The position numbers and the translations under genes were made by a program. Below the pieces are notes generated by a model that was not told where the DNA came from, ran no database searches, and saw only the letters and a program-made list of their open reading frames with translations. A DNA stretch of 64,000 nucleotides from GCA-2746365 sp963711255 (GTDB taxonomy: Bacteria; Pseudomonadota; Gammaproteobacteria; SZUA-229), in contig CAVQDO010000021.1 of assembly GCA_963711255.1 (NCBI GenBank), positions 1-64,000 on the forward strand, in the 5' to 3' direction. Of the stretch, positions 53,379 to 62,795 are shown piece after piece. Each line of letters opens with the position of its first letter. The stretch's first letter is position 1.

Positions 53379-53828
53379 TTACTCCTGCTCATTGTTATTT
53401 TGGTACTGCTTAAGTTCGGTGTTTATCGATGAGGACGGCCTGTTTATCTGTTTTAGAACCAGTTCGACATCTTTACTCTCTGTGGTTTCTGCAACTGCAT
53501 TAGTCTTAGCTGAAAATTCTTTCTCGAGTACGGTAGCAATACCAACACCATTGGCACTATTATTATTTGCCAGGTCCATTGCTATTTGCTTATCAAACAT
53601 GTCCTGGTAAAAACGTGTTTGATCAGACCCTGTTGAATCACCATCAGCACCAGGAACCGATGCATCACGCATAGACTTCAGCATCATTTGCAAAAACATT
53701 GCTTCGAACTGTTTTGCGACCTCTTTTGAGGCCTCATCCGATTGTGTTCCGGACTTGGCACGCAGGCGTGCCAGGTCATTAAAGTCGGTATAGAGACTGG
53801 AATCGGAAATCTTATGCATGCTTTCCAT
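53379..53828 (-). CDS. flgJ: Single-domain FlgJ (rod cap without muramidase)
   Basis: 149 residues. The rod-cap domain is present: EVAKQFEAMFLQMMLKSMRDASVPGADGDSTGSDQTRFYQDMFDKQIAMDLANNNSANGVGIATVLEK. The C-terminal glucosaminidase domain found in most gammaproteobacterial FlgJ (about 310 residues) is absent, and only five bases lie between its stop and flgK, so nothing has been frameshifted away. A separate wall hydrolase must open the peptidoglycan for the rod. It begins one base after the flgI stop. Confidence 0.92.
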   Translation of the reverse strand: MESMHKISDSSLYTDFNDLARLRAKSGTQSDEASKEVAKQFEAMFLQMMLKSMRDASVPGADGDSTGSDQTRFYQDMFDKQIAMDLANNNSANGVGIATVLEKEFSAKTNAVAETTESKDVELVLKQINRPSSSINTELKQYQNNNEQE

Positions 53829-53829
53829 G

Positions 53830-54966
53830 TTAAATAACCACTAGCTCTGCGTGTAATGCGCCGGCCTGTTTCAGGGCCTGAAGAATAGCAACAAGATCGC
53901 CTGGCGCGGCACCTACACGATTAACGGCGCGTACAATATCATTCAGGTCGACACCCGGGTCGAACATGAACATATGGTTATCTTCTATAGATACATCAAT
54001 TTGCGAATCAGCAACAGTCGTTGTTTCTCCACGGGGAGAAAATGAATTAGGCTGGCTCACATTCTGGTTTTCCTGGATAGTAACGACAAGATTACCGTGT
54101 GAAACCGCTGCAGTTAATACTCTAACTGCGCTGCTGATAACAACGGTACCCGTCCTGGAATTAATAATGACACGGGCTGCCGCTTCACCTGGATTAACCT
54201 CGATATTTTCAACCATGGATAAAAAGGCAATTTTTTCAGCTTCAGTTTTAGGGCCTAACACTTCGACAGAAATCGGATCAATCGCTCTGGCAGTACCTTC
54301 GCCAAATTGCTCATTAATCGCAACTGACATTCTGCTTGCCGTTGTAAAGTCAGCGGTATAAAGATTGAACGTCAGTTTATTTGTATGTCCCAGTGAGTTA
54401 GTGATTGTGCGTTCAACGATAGCGCCCTTGGGAATACGGCCAACACTGGGAACATTTATCGTAATACTGGAACCATCGGCGCCATCAACACCGAGTCCAC
54501 CAACAAGAAGATCGCCCTGGGCAACGGCATACACCTTGCCATCGGCCCCTTTTAGTGGTGACATCAATAAGGTACCGCCACGTAAACTTTTAGAGTTGCC
54601 AACCGATGATGCGGTAACATCGATTCGTTGTCCTTTCTTTATAAAAGGCGGCAACGTAGCATGCAGCATAACAGCGGCTACATTTTTAGGTTTTGGGTTT
54701 ACACCGGGAGGAACAACAATACCTAACTGCGACAACATGTTTTTAAGGCTCTGTGCAGTATATGAAACCTGACCGACAGAATCACCACTGCCATCAAGGC
54801 CGACAATCAGGCCATAACCAATCAACTGGTTATCGCGCATGCCCTGAACCATGGATAAATCCTTAATACGTTCTGCGTGTGCAAGCATTGGCTGTAGATT
54901 AAGCAATATACAGAAAACAGCCAGGCTAATTGTCTTTAGTTGATCTTTAAATAGTTTCATATTCAT
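53830..54966 (-). CDS. flgI: Flagellar P-ring protein FlgI
   Basis: About 378 residues from the ATG at 54966, with a signal peptide (LKTISLAVFCILLNLQPMLAHA). The mature protein begins ERIKDLSMVQGMRDNQLIGYGLIVGLDGSGD, and further FlgI blocks follow (VAAVMLHATLPPFIKKGQRIDVTASSVGNSKSLRGGTLL; RVIINSRTGTVVI). Forms the periplasmic bushing around the rod. An upstream TTG-type start would lie inside flgH. Confidence 0.96.
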   Translation of the reverse strand: MNMKLFKDQLKTISLAVFCILLNLQPMLAHAERIKDLSMVQGMRDNQLIGYGLIVGLDGSGDSVGQVSYTAQSLKNMLSQLGIVVPPGVNPKPKNVAAVMLHATLPPFIKKGQRIDVTASSVGNSKSLRGGTLLMSPLKGADGKVYAVAQGDLLVGGLGVDGADGSSITINVPSVGRIPKGAIVERTITNSLGHTNKLTFNLYTADFTTASRMSVAINEQFGEGTARAIDPISVEVLGPKTEAEKIAFLSMVENIEVNPGEAAARVIINSRTGTVVISSAVRVLTAAVSHGNLVVTIQENQNVSQPNSFSPRGETTTVADSQIDVSIEDNHMFMFDPGVDLNDIVRAVNRVGAAPGDLVAILQALKQAGALHAELVVI

Positions 54967-54989
54967 CACTTTCAATAATTGTGTTTTCA

Positions 54990-55670
54990 CTAGAATGGCA
55001 TCCACTTACTGCTAAAGAATTTTGATAACCATCCCGGTTCATTCGAATCAGCCAGGTAACTGTCACCACTGTATTGAATCTGTGCATTGGCAACCCGTAC
55101 CGAAGAAATCATATTATCCGGACCAATATCACTGGGACGAACAATACCGCGCAATCGTATAAATTCTTCGCCCTGGTTAATGTTTATCCATTTTTCGCCC
55201 TGTACAACCAGGTTTCCATTGGCCTGTACCTCGACTACCGTCACAGTCACATTACCGGTCAATGAATTACTCTGTTTGCTCTCTCCACCACCATCAAACT
55301 GGTGGTCGGATGCAACCTGAGTATCAAAAATTTCTTTGCCATTATGTGTAACTGGAGAACCTAACAACGTTGGCGGTGTAATCGAGTTTGTTGTTGACTG
55401 CGATGTATCGGTTTCCGCTTTTTTCTTGGCATCTGTTTTTTCCTGCAGAGTAACGGTTAACATATCACCCACCCTTCGGGGTTTAATGTCTTCCATTAAT
55501 AACCATGCCGACCCGGTCTGATAAATAGAATCACTATGCTGAACAGGGCCAATATGGCTAAGTGGCTTAACCGGTGCATATTCGGCATCGCCACGTTTTG
55601 GCGACGCACATGAGGCCAGCACCAGGGCCGCCATTAACAATAAAAGTGATTTAATTAATTTCATAACCAT
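54990..55670 (-). CDS. flgH: Flagellar L-ring lipoprotein FlgH
   Basis: 226 residues with lipobox LASC at residues 18-21 of the signal peptide. Conserved FlgH blocks: SAWLLMEDIKPRRVGDMLTVTLQEKTDAKKKAETDTS, GNVTVTVVEVQANGNLVVQGEKWININQGEEFIRLRGIVRPSDI. Outer-membrane ring around the rod. The ATG two codons in (55664) is an equally possible start. Confidence 0.95.
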   Translation of the reverse strand: MVMKLIKSLLLLMAALVLASCASPKRGDAEYAPVKPLSHIGPVQHSDSIYQTGSAWLLMEDIKPRRVGDMLTVTLQEKTDAKKKAETDTSQSTTNSITPPTLLGSPVTHNGKEIFDTQVASDHQFDGGGESKQSNSLTGNVTVTVVEVQANGNLVVQGEKWININQGEEFIRLRGIVRPSDIGPDNMISSVRVANAQIQYSGDSYLADSNEPGWLSKFFSSKWMPF

Positions 55671-55683
55671 CGATCTCTTTACA

Positions 55684-56469
55684 TTACATATTATTTGTTG
55701 CGTATTGCAGCATCTGATCCGCAGTTGATATGGCTTTAGAATTCATCTCGTAAGCACGCTGCGTTTCAATCATGTTGACCAGTTCTTCAACCGTATTAAC
55801 GTTTGAACCTTCAAGTGAAGATTGAATAAGTGTGCCCAGGCCGTTTAAACCCGGTGTTCCTGTTTGCGGAGAACCGCTTGCACCCGATTCGATATACAGG
55901 TTATTACCTACGGCCTGTAAACCTGTCGGGTTTACAAAATCAGCAAGCTGAATAGTGCCAACCTCTGAAGGTGATGTTGCGCCCTGCTCTACGACAGAAA
56001 CCACACCATCAGAACTGATTGATACACTAAGCGCATCATCAGGTATGGTAATAGCCGGTTCAATTTTGTAACCCATGGAGGTTACCAGTTGCCCGGCGTC
56101 ATCTTTTTGCAATGTGCCATCACGTGTATAAGACGATGTTCCATCGGGCATTAATACCTGAAAAAAACCTCTGCCCTGAATAGCCAGGTCAGTCGCGTTT
56201 CCGGTTTGCACGATATTGCCCTGGGTAAAAAGCTTTTCGGTTGCAACGGTTCTTACACCGGTACCCAGGTTTAAACCTGAAGGATTAATAGTATCTGCTG
56301 ATGACTGGGCGCCAACCTGCACGATATTCTGATAAATTAAATCTGTAAATACAGCGCGGTCACGCTTAAAACCTGTTGTGCTGGCATTGGCAAGATTATT
56401 CGAAATCGATGCCATCCGGGTTTGTTGCGCCTCAAGGCCGGTTTTCGCAATCCATAAAGCTGAACTCAT
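55684..56469 (-). CDS. flgG: Distal rod protein FlgG
   Basis: 261 residues; SALWIAKTGLEAQQTRMASISNNLANASTTGFKRDRAVFTDLIYQNI at the start and EGSNVNTVEELVNMIETQRAYEMNSKAISTADQMLQYATNNM at the end are diagnostic of FlgG, the distal rod subunit. Begins 24 bases after flgF ends. Confidence 0.97.
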   Translation of the reverse strand: MSSALWIAKTGLEAQQTRMASISNNLANASTTGFKRDRAVFTDLIYQNIVQVGAQSSADTINPSGLNLGTGVRTVATEKLFTQGNIVQTGNATDLAIQGRGFFQVLMPDGTSSYTRDGTLQKDDAGQLVTSMGYKIEPAITIPDDALSVSISSDGVVSVVEQGATSPSEVGTIQLADFVNPTGLQAVGNNLYIESGASGSPQTGTPGLNGLGTLIQSSLEGSNVNTVEELVNMIETQRAYEMNSKAISTADQMLQYATNNM

Positions 56470-56493
56470 AACATTTCTCCACTAATAAGTTAA

Positions 56494-57234
56494 TTAACTC
56501 ATTTTCATCATTTCAGCAGACGCCCGATCATTTTCTTCAGCGTTGCTCATTAATTTAATATAGGTTTCATACTGGCGCGCCAGCTCTATCATTTTCACCA
56601 TCGAACCAACAGCGTTTACATTGCTCGATTCAAGTGAGCCTGATACCACGCTAAGACTGCCGTCTTCTTCCGCACGGCCACCGCCTTTTAAACGCATCAG
56701 TCCATCTTCACCTTTTTCAAGGCTGCTTTCTGCCGGGTTAACCAGCTTAATCCGGTCGACAATAGCCAGGGTACTTGCTGACTGACCCAGCGGCTGTATG
56801 GATATTGTTCCATCACTGCCGATATCCAGCTTGGAATAGGCCGGCACGGAAATAGGACCACCGTTACCAAGCATTAAATGCCCGGCACCATTGGTAATTC
56901 TGCCAGCACTGTCAATACGCAGATCGCCAGCCCTGGTATAAGCCTCGCCGCCGTCCGCTGTTTGCACGGCGAACCAGCCTTTACCATTGACCGCCATATC
57001 AAGTTCACGCCCGGTGCTAACAATGCTGCCCGGTGTGAAGTCCGCGCCGGCATTTGCAGTTGTTGCATATACCCTGCTTGGATAAACAGCACCCTCTACC
57101 TGCTTGCTTAAAGTAGAATGAAAATCCGCTTTAAAACCCGTGGTACTTGCATTAGCCAGATTGTTTGTATTTATAGACTGAGCTCTCATGGTTTCTTTAG
57201 CACCACTCATGGCTATAAAAAGCATACGATCCAT
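56494..57234 (-). CDS. flgF: Proximal rod protein FlgF
   Basis: 246 residues; MDRMLFIAMSGAKETMRAQSINTNNLANASTTGFKADF and SLESSNVNAVGSMVKMIELARQYETYIKLM are the family ends. Forms the proximal rod next to FlgG. Confidence 0.96.
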   Translation of the reverse strand: MDRMLFIAMSGAKETMRAQSINTNNLANASTTGFKADFHSTLSKQVEGAVYPSRVYATTANAGADFTPGSIVSTGRELDMAVNGKGWFAVQTADGGEAYTRAGDLRIDSAGRITNGAGHLMLGNGGPISVPAYSKLDIGSDGTISIQPLGQSASTLAIVDRIKLVNPAESSLEKGEDGLMRLKGGGRAEEDGSLSVVSGSLESSNVNAVGSMVKMIELARQYETYIKLMSNAEENDRASAEMMKMS

Positions 57235-57313
57235 AATACTGTCCTGTCGTTTATCTAGTCGTTATGGCGTCGTTATTGACGTCATTTATCGACTGTTAAA
57301 TAATCGTAATTAC

Positions 57314-58510
57314 TTAACGTAAGTTAATAATGGTTTGCGTTACTGTATCTTCTGCCTGAATGGTTTGCGCATTCGCCTGGAAGTTACGTTGTGCCACAAT
57401 CATGCGCACCAGCTGTGCGGTTAAATCCACATTAGACTCTTCCAGTGCATTGGACTGCACCCGTCCAAGGCCACCGGTACCGGGCTGACTTACTACGGGA
57501 GTACCCGAGGCAAATGTTTCTACCCATGCAGTATCACCCTTGGGATCGAGGCCCTGTACATTTGAAAAGTTAGCAAGCACAACCTGGGCAACCGATTTTG
57601 ACTGGCCGTTACTGTAACGAGCGAAAACAATACCGGTATCATCAACATCGACACCCAGCAACTGACCCGCGGTATAACCATCCTGGCTCAGGCTGTTTAC
57701 CGCAAAGTTACTGCCGTATTGCGTACTGGTTGATAGATCAATATCAAAAGCCTGGCCTGCAGTAGCGCCACCACCCGGGTTGAATACAATAGGAATTGTT
57801 GCCGGTACATTAAATGAACCGTCACTGTTAAACGTGATTGAAGTTGTATCTTCTACCGTGCCATCAATAACTGTTCTGACATTCCACTCATTTGGGTTTG
57901 TCGCCGGGTCAAGCTTGCTAAAATAAAGAGCAATAGTGTGATCATTACCCAGGCTGTCATACATGGTTGTTGTTGTAGATGAGTTATAACCTGCAGTATC
58001 TGGAACGCCGCCAATTAATGCCCAGCTAGTGTCAGTCTCTGCTTCACGTGCATCAAAGTTAATACCGCCTATCAGTGCAGAAGTTGGGTTAGCATTAACA
58101 TAAGCATTACTAAGCTGAAGCGGAGCAACGGCACCAGTAATTGTGCCGTTAATGTCAGCCTGGCGCGCCATCAATGAAAAGCCTTCGTTATTTACAACAT
58201 TACCGCTTGAATCAAGTTTAAAATTACCGGAGCGGGTATAGATTGTTTCACCGCTGCCTTCCAGCTGAAAAAAACCTTTTCCACTGATAGCCAGGTCAAG
58301 TGGATTATCTGTAAATGCAATATTTCCCTGGGAAAACTGTTGCGCAGACTCCTGCAGGCGTACGCCCTGTCCTATTGATGTAAATACATCGGCAAATTCC
58401 GCACGTGATGATTTAAAACCTGTAGTGGCAGAGTTAGCAATGTTATTACCAATAATACCCAGGTCACTTGAAGCCGCCTGGATACCACTTAAAGCTGTAT
58501 TGAATGACAT
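57314..58510 (-). CDS. flgE: Flagellar hook protein FlgE
   Basis: 398 residues; SFNTALSGIQAASSDLGIIGNNIANSATTGFKSSRAEFADVF and ALEESNVDLTAQLVRMIVAQRNFQANAQTIQAEDTVTQTIINL mark the conserved ends, and the centre forms the exposed hook domain. Builds the universal joint. A 79-base gap separates it from flgF. Confidence 0.97.
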   Translation of the reverse strand: MSFNTALSGIQAASSDLGIIGNNIANSATTGFKSSRAEFADVFTSIGQGVRLQESAQQFSQGNIAFTDNPLDLAISGKGFFQLEGSGETIYTRSGNFKLDSSGNVVNNEGFSLMARQADINGTITGAVAPLQLSNAYVNANPTSALIGGINFDAREAETDTSWALIGGVPDTAGYNSSTTTTMYDSLGNDHTIALYFSKLDPATNPNEWNVRTVIDGTVEDTTSITFNSDGSFNVPATIPIVFNPGGGATAGQAFDIDLSTSTQYGSNFAVNSLSQDGYTAGQLLGVDVDDTGIVFARYSNGQSKSVAQVVLANFSNVQGLDPKGDTAWVETFASGTPVVSQPGTGGLGRVQSNALEESNVDLTAQLVRMIVAQRNFQANAQTIQAEDTVTQTIINLR

Positions 58511-58592
58511 TATTTTCTCCTGTTACTTTTGTTGTTTGGATAAATTTTTGTTTTGTTTATGACTTTTTTAATATGGCTCATTTATTTTTTAA

Positions 58593-59285
58593 CTATTTGA
58601 TTTGTGTTACTTCATCAAGTGAAACCGTCAGGCCACCTGCTAAATTTAACAGGGTACCGTTAGGCTGCTCTCCGCTTCCCTGGTTGATATTGATACTATC
58701 TATACGCGTTTCCATTGAAACCGGAAGTGCCTGCTGAGTGCCATCGATCAGGCCCTCTGCGATAACCAGGTAATGTCCCTGTGGCGAAACGCTGCCATCA
58801 TCTGCAAAGCCATCCCATTTAAACTGCAGTTCACCGGCGTTATGTCCACCCATCGGTAATGTCCTTACCAGCACACCCTGAGAGTTATATATTTTCAGGT
58901 TGACATCACTGGCGGTCTGATCAAGGTTAATCTGCCCGTTTAATGAACCTGATTGTGGAAGAAAACTTTCGCCTCCAGGTACCAGAACATTACGACCTAC
59001 CAGCCCCGCGGCTTGCAATGATTGATCAGATGTTAATTTTGTCGCGAGAGAATCAAATGACTGTCCCAGCTCACTGATGCCATTTACCATTGATGACTGG
59101 CTGAGCTGATTCATAAACTGGCTGGGATCCATCGGTTTCGTCGGGTCCTGATGCTTAACCTGCGCCACCAGTAACTCGATAAAATCAGCCTGGCTTAGCT
59201 CATCACCTGCCGAGTTAGCAGCGGCATTATTTATTCCAGCTGCGTTAGCTGCTGACAGGCTGCTATCAATACTTAATGATGTCAT
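58593..59285 (-). CDS. flgD: Hook capping protein FlgD
   Basis: 230 residues. The N-terminal DELSQADFIELLVAQVKHQDPTKPMDPSQFMNQLSQSSMVNGISEL is the FlgD signature, followed by FlgD Tudor/FnIII-like strands (KIYNSQGVLVRTLPMGGHNAGELQFKWDG). Scaffold for hook growth, exported and later replaced by FlgK. Confidence 0.96.
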   Translation of the reverse strand: MTSLSIDSSLSAANAAGINNAAANSAGDELSQADFIELLVAQVKHQDPTKPMDPSQFMNQLSQSSMVNGISELGQSFDSLATKLTSDQSLQAAGLVGRNVLVPGGESFLPQSGSLNGQINLDQTASDVNLKIYNSQGVLVRTLPMGGHNAGELQFKWDGFADDGSVSPQGHYLVIAEGLIDGTQQALPVSMETRIDSININQGSGEQPNGTLLNLAGGLTVSLDEVTQIK

Positions 59286-59324
59286 TATTTACTCCTGTTA
59301 TTCATTTGAGCTTAGAGATTTTCT

Positions 59325-59765
59325 CTAACGCCCCATATTCAAAGTTTTTAACAATAACTGTTTCGATGTATTAAAGACTTCAACATTATTCTGGTAAGAA
59401 CGTGAAGCCGACATCATGTTTGTCATTTCTTCAATCGAGTTAACATTTGACTTGAAGATATAACCTTCTTTATTAGCCATTGGATGTTGCGGCTGGTATT
59501 CCTTGACAGGAGCAGCAGTGCTTTCAACAATACCGGCAACGCGCACACCCGGTGAAGCATTAGACTGCATACCTGCACCATTCTGAGCAGTGCTATTCAT
59601 TGCATCCATTACAGCGGAAAAAACCGGCTGCCTTGAACGATAGGCGCCAGCTGCAGTTGTACTCGCGACATCCGCATTTGCCAGGTTACTGGCAACAGTA
59701 TTCAGCCTTACAGACTGCGCACTCATTGATGAACCGGCGATATTAAAAACGTTATAGAGTCCCAT
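59325..59765 (-). CDS. flgC: Proximal rod protein FlgC
   Basis: 146 residues; NVFNIAGSSMSAQSVRLNTVASNLANADV at the start and KEGYIFKSNVNSIEEMTNMMSASRSYQNNVEVFNTSKQLLLKTLNMG at the end are typical of FlgC. Starts two bases after flgB stops. Confidence 0.97.
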   Translation of the reverse strand: MGLYNVFNIAGSSMSAQSVRLNTVASNLANADVASTTAAGAYRSRQPVFSAVMDAMNSTAQNGAGMQSNASPGVRVAGIVESTAAPVKEYQPQHPMANKEGYIFKSNVNSIEEMTNMMSASRSYQNNVEVFNTSKQLLLKTLNMGR

Positions 59766-59767
59766 GA

Positions 59768-60163
59768 TTATTCTCCTTTGATGGCAGCAAGCATGCCTTT
59801 AAATTTTCTGTCAAGAAAAGTTATGCTTGCCTGGTAACGCATTGCATTTTCGGCGAAAGCACTTTTCTCCAGTTGCTCATCAACAGTATTGCCATCAAGT
59901 GAAGGCTGGTTTGGAACACGGTAAAGCGTTTCACTGCTGGCCGCGTTCATGTTTGATTGAATATGGTTGGCGTGAGTACGCTTTAACGTGCCGACAGACT
60001 GCGTCTGCGCATTTTGCAAGGCTGCCCTAAAATCTATATCTTTTGCTTTGTATCCGGGCGTATCAGCATTGGCAATATTCGAAGCAAGCATCTCTGTGCG
60101 CTGAGCTCTAACTGCAACTGCCTGTTGATGGATCCCAAGAGCGGAATCGAACGATATCGGCAT
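59768..60163 (-). CDS. flgB: Proximal rod protein FlgB
   Basis: 131 residues from the ATG at 60163, which has GGAGAG five bases upstream; an earlier in-frame ATG at 60175 lies within that site. FDSALGIHQQAVAVRAQRTEMLASNIANADTPGYKAKDIDF and MRYQASITFLDRKFKGMLAAIKG are the family ends. First gene of the eleven-gene flgB-flgL operon, behind a sigma54 promoter. Confidence 0.96.
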   Translation of the reverse strand: MPISFDSALGIHQQAVAVRAQRTEMLASNIANADTPGYKAKDIDFRAALQNAQTQSVGTLKRTHANHIQSNMNAASSETLYRVPNQPSLDGNTVDEQLEKSAFAENAMRYQASITFLDRKFKGMLAAIKGE

Positions 60164-60201
60164 GATTCTCTCCAACTTTAATTATTCTTGGTTTTTATTT
60201 T

Positions 60202-60216
60202 GCAATCGTTATGCCA
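60202..60216 (-). promoter_or_regulatory. Sigma54 promoter of the flgB operon
   Basis: Minus strand TGGCATAACGATTGC, one change from TGGCAC-N5-TTGC. Predicted start near 60190, 27 bases before the flgB ATG. Confidence 0.85.
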
Positions 60217-60329
60217 ACTCAGGAAAAAACTGGAATTAAATATACGAGAACACGCGAAAACCCTTACAGGCAGGCGTTTTAATCAATCGAAGGGAATATT
60301 ATTTTTATCTTAAAATTTTATAAAAAACA

Positions 60330-60395
60330 TGAAATGACAAATTAATGGTGACAAAGCGGCAAGGTTTTTCCACCCGGTGGCAAAGAATTGTCACC
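60330..60395. promoter_or_regulatory. Cluster of TGACAA half sites upstream of flgB, candidate activator-binding region
   Basis: TGACAA occurs at 60335-60340 and 60349-60354, and inverted as TTGTCA at 60388-60393; GGTGACAA and TTGTCACC at 60347-60354 and 60388-60395 are perfect inverted copies. The cluster lies about 145-205 bases upstream of the predicted flgB start, a usual distance for sigma54 activators. Low certainty. Confidence 0.3.
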
Positions 60396-60437
60396 ACTCG
60401 CATCGTTTTATGATGCTATTAAAATATGAATCAGGAA

Positions 60438-62441
60438 CTAATGGCTGTTATCAGATGCCGCAGAATTATTCGTTACAAGCCATTTTTCTAGCATTTGGTA
60501 CAGCTCTTTCAATTTAAATGGCTTGCCGATGAAGTCATCCATTCCTGCAGCCAGGCATTTTTCACGTTCTTCTGAAAGCACATTGGCAGTCAACGCTACT
60601 ATTTTAGTGTGTTCACCTGTCGCTACTTCAGCAGCCCGTATTTCCCGTGCAGCGGTATACCCGTCCTTCACTGGCATCTGGCAGTCCATAAGAACCAGGC
60701 TGTAGCCTGAGTCCTTTAACTTCTCCATCGCCTGCTCGCCATTGGCCACCACATCTACTTCACAGCCTAATGATTCCAGCATGTCGACGGCAACCTGCTG
60801 GTTAATTTCATTGTCTTCAGCCAGCAAGATCCGGGCATCTAGCATGGTAAAATGCTCACCTGCTACTGACCGGATTTCTATCGTCATGTCCTCGGCAACA
60901 CGCTTCATGGGTATACTGAAATTAAAGCAGCTGCCCTGGTCCGGCACACTTTCGAGATGAATTTCTCCTCCCATCAGTTCAACCAGCTTTTTACTGATAG
61001 ACAGTCCCAGTCCGGTTCCGCCAAAGCGCCGTGTTGTTGAACCATCCGCCTGGCGAAAAACATCAAAGATAACGGATTGTACTTCTGCTGGGATACCAAT
61101 ACCGGTATCTTTTACTTCAAAATTAATCAGTGCGGCATCAGCACTTAATTGATCTATTCGCAGGATTATCTTCACTTCTCCCTGTTTAGTGAATTTAATG
61201 GCATTTTCAACCAGGTTCAGCAGGATCTGTTGAATCCTTCCCGGATCACCCTGCACAAACGGAACCGGATCATCAGGCAGACTGAAGAGTAATTGCAGGC
61301 CCTTTCTTTCTGCTTTATTGGTTTCCATGGCAACCGTATTTTCAATAATATCAATAAGGTTCACATCAATACATTCCAGTTCCATCTGCCCGGCTTCTAT
61401 TTTTGAAAAATCCAGTATGTCATTGATGATATTGAGCAATACTGTTCCGGACTCGTGAATAATACCGGCATAGCGTTTCTGTTTAGCTGTTAAATCAGTA
61501 CGCAGCATCATATCCGACATGCCCAGCACACCATTCATTGGAGTACGAATTTCATGGCTCATGGTGGCAAGAAACTCGGTTTTTACCTGGTTTGCATGTT
61601 CAGCCAGCTCCTTACAGGTAATAGCATCCTGCATCGATAGCTGCAGCTCATGCGTGCGTTGCCTGACCGTTTCTTCAAGCTCCAGGCTGTTACGGGACAG
61701 GCGCTCGTCACGCAATTGCACCTGCTTCAACATGTCGTTAAATTTATTAACAAGTTTTCCTATTTCATCATCATCGCCTTCTCTCAATCTAATGGTGTAT
61801 TCCTGTCTGTCAGTCACATCCTGCATACCGGATAACAGCTCTTCGATTGGCCCGGAAATCCGGCGCTGCAACCTCGAACTTAATAAATACACACCAAGCA
61901 TTACCGCCAGCCAAATCAGTACCACACTGGCCAGGAGTTGTTTCAGCATCGTAATCAACGGTGAGGCGGAAGTCTCAATTTGAAGATAACCAATGATATT
62001 GTCATCTGTGTATACTGGCGTCAGCATATCCATATCATTCGACGTAAAGCGATATTCTTTTTTGCCGGACCCGACTGCAGAAATGCGCCAGCTTTCATCA
62101 TCATCAATAACCAGCTCTCTCGCTTCATCATCCTGATAAGCATAAAATGCAATCACTTTAAGATCTTTTGTGAAAACAGCAGAAGCTCGAATCATTGATT
62201 CGGTGTTTAATAACGCAAGTGTTCTCTCCGCCGCCTTTTCATCTCTGAACAGGATAGCGGCATCAAGATTACTCGCCGTGACATCAGATAATACCGATAT
62301 GCGTTCTACCAGGGACTTTCGAAATGAAACCACTTCAATAATGACATAACTTGCTGAAGCGACTAATAAGGCTATGCCGCTGGTCAACAGCAGCATATAT
62401 CTGAGTTTCTGAGCAATACTGTAGGTTTTTACCCCTCTCAC
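60438..62441 (-). CDS. Membrane hybrid sensor kinase: CHASE8-like / HAMP / HisKA / HATPase / receiver
   Basis: 667 residues, GTG start with GAGG six bases upstream. Membrane helices at about 13-35 and 165-187 enclose a periplasmic CHASE8-like domain (ISVLSDVTASNLDAAILFRDEKAAERTL). HAMP (about 190-245), HisKA (His in ATMSHEIRTPMNG), ATPase (NLVENAIKFT, DTGIGIP, FGGTGLGLSISKKLV) and a receiver (LAEDNEINQQ, LMDCQMPVKDG, GKPFK) follow; the protein ends there, with no HPt domain. It therefore needs a separate HPt protein, and the receiver-HPt gene at 11.6 kb is a candidate. It occupies the place between flgMN and flgB where cheV/cheR are found in Pseudomonas and Vibrio. Confidence 0.9.
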   Translation of the reverse strand: MRGVKTYSIAQKLRYMLLLTSGIALLVASASYVIIEVVSFRKSLVERISVLSDVTASNLDAAILFRDEKAAERTLALLNTESMIRASAVFTKDLKVIAFYAYQDDEARELVIDDDESWRISAVGSGKKEYRFTSNDMDMLTPVYTDDNIIGYLQIETSASPLITMLKQLLASVVLIWLAVMLGVYLLSSRLQRRISGPIEELLSGMQDVTDRQEYTIRLREGDDDEIGKLVNKFNDMLKQVQLRDERLSRNSLELEETVRQRTHELQLSMQDAITCKELAEHANQVKTEFLATMSHEIRTPMNGVLGMSDMMLRTDLTAKQKRYAGIIHESGTVLLNIINDILDFSKIEAGQMELECIDVNLIDIIENTVAMETNKAERKGLQLLFSLPDDPVPFVQGDPGRIQQILLNLVENAIKFTKQGEVKIILRIDQLSADAALINFEVKDTGIGIPAEVQSVIFDVFRQADGSTTRRFGGTGLGLSISKKLVELMGGEIHLESVPDQGSCFNFSIPMKRVAEDMTIEIRSVAGEHFTMLDARILLAEDNEINQQVAVDMLESLGCEVDVVANGEQAMEKLKDSGYSLVLMDCQMPVKDGYTAAREIRAAEVATGEHTKIVALTANVLSEEREKCLAAGMDDFIGKPFKLKELYQMLEKWLVTNNSAASDNSH

Positions 62442-62795
62442 TTATAACCTCATAACTTATTTATTCACCCTGCTCTACAACCAGATAAAAGCAACAATAA
62501 AATTAATTACATCATTAACAAATCAATATGATTATCTAATCCATTGTACTTCGGATTATTTCTGCCAAATATATAAATAGCTATTTTTATAGTATGAGAT
62601 GCGGCCATAAGTCCGTCATCCATTATTATAAAAATTTTAAAATAGTTAAAACACAAACCAGGCGCTATCAATACATCAATTATAATAAATGTAAATGATT
62701 ATTAAACATAAGTCACTGAATATTGTGACTAAGCTGGCGTTTATTTATCTTTAATGTACCAGGCAGGTGATAGCCTGAAAGTGGAGAGAACTTAA
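62442..62795. other. AT-rich intergenic region
   Basis: Between flgN and the leftward hybrid kinase gene. No gene, sigma28 or good sigma54 match is seen. A short CAGGC/GCCTG hairpin just past flgN (62761-62778) has no T run. Confidence 0.4.

Noticed and set aside
53374..53828. FlgJ muramidase domain lost by frameshift
   Set aside because: flgK starts five bases after the flgJ stop, leaving no room for hidden coding sequence.
57286..57312. GTCGATAA upstream of flgF as a sigma28 -10 element
   Set aside because: At 11-base spacing the -35 reads TAATTACG (3/8), and flgF is inside the flgB operon.
60347..60395. Inverted repeat downstream of the hybrid kinase as a terminator
   Set aside because: No T run follows on the minus strand; the inner CCACC/GGTGG hairpin is followed by A residues.
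62585..62600. GG-N10-GC spacing upstream of the hybrid kinase as a sigma54 promoter
   Set aside because: Only the GG and GC agree; the rest (CGGACT, CCGC) does not fit.
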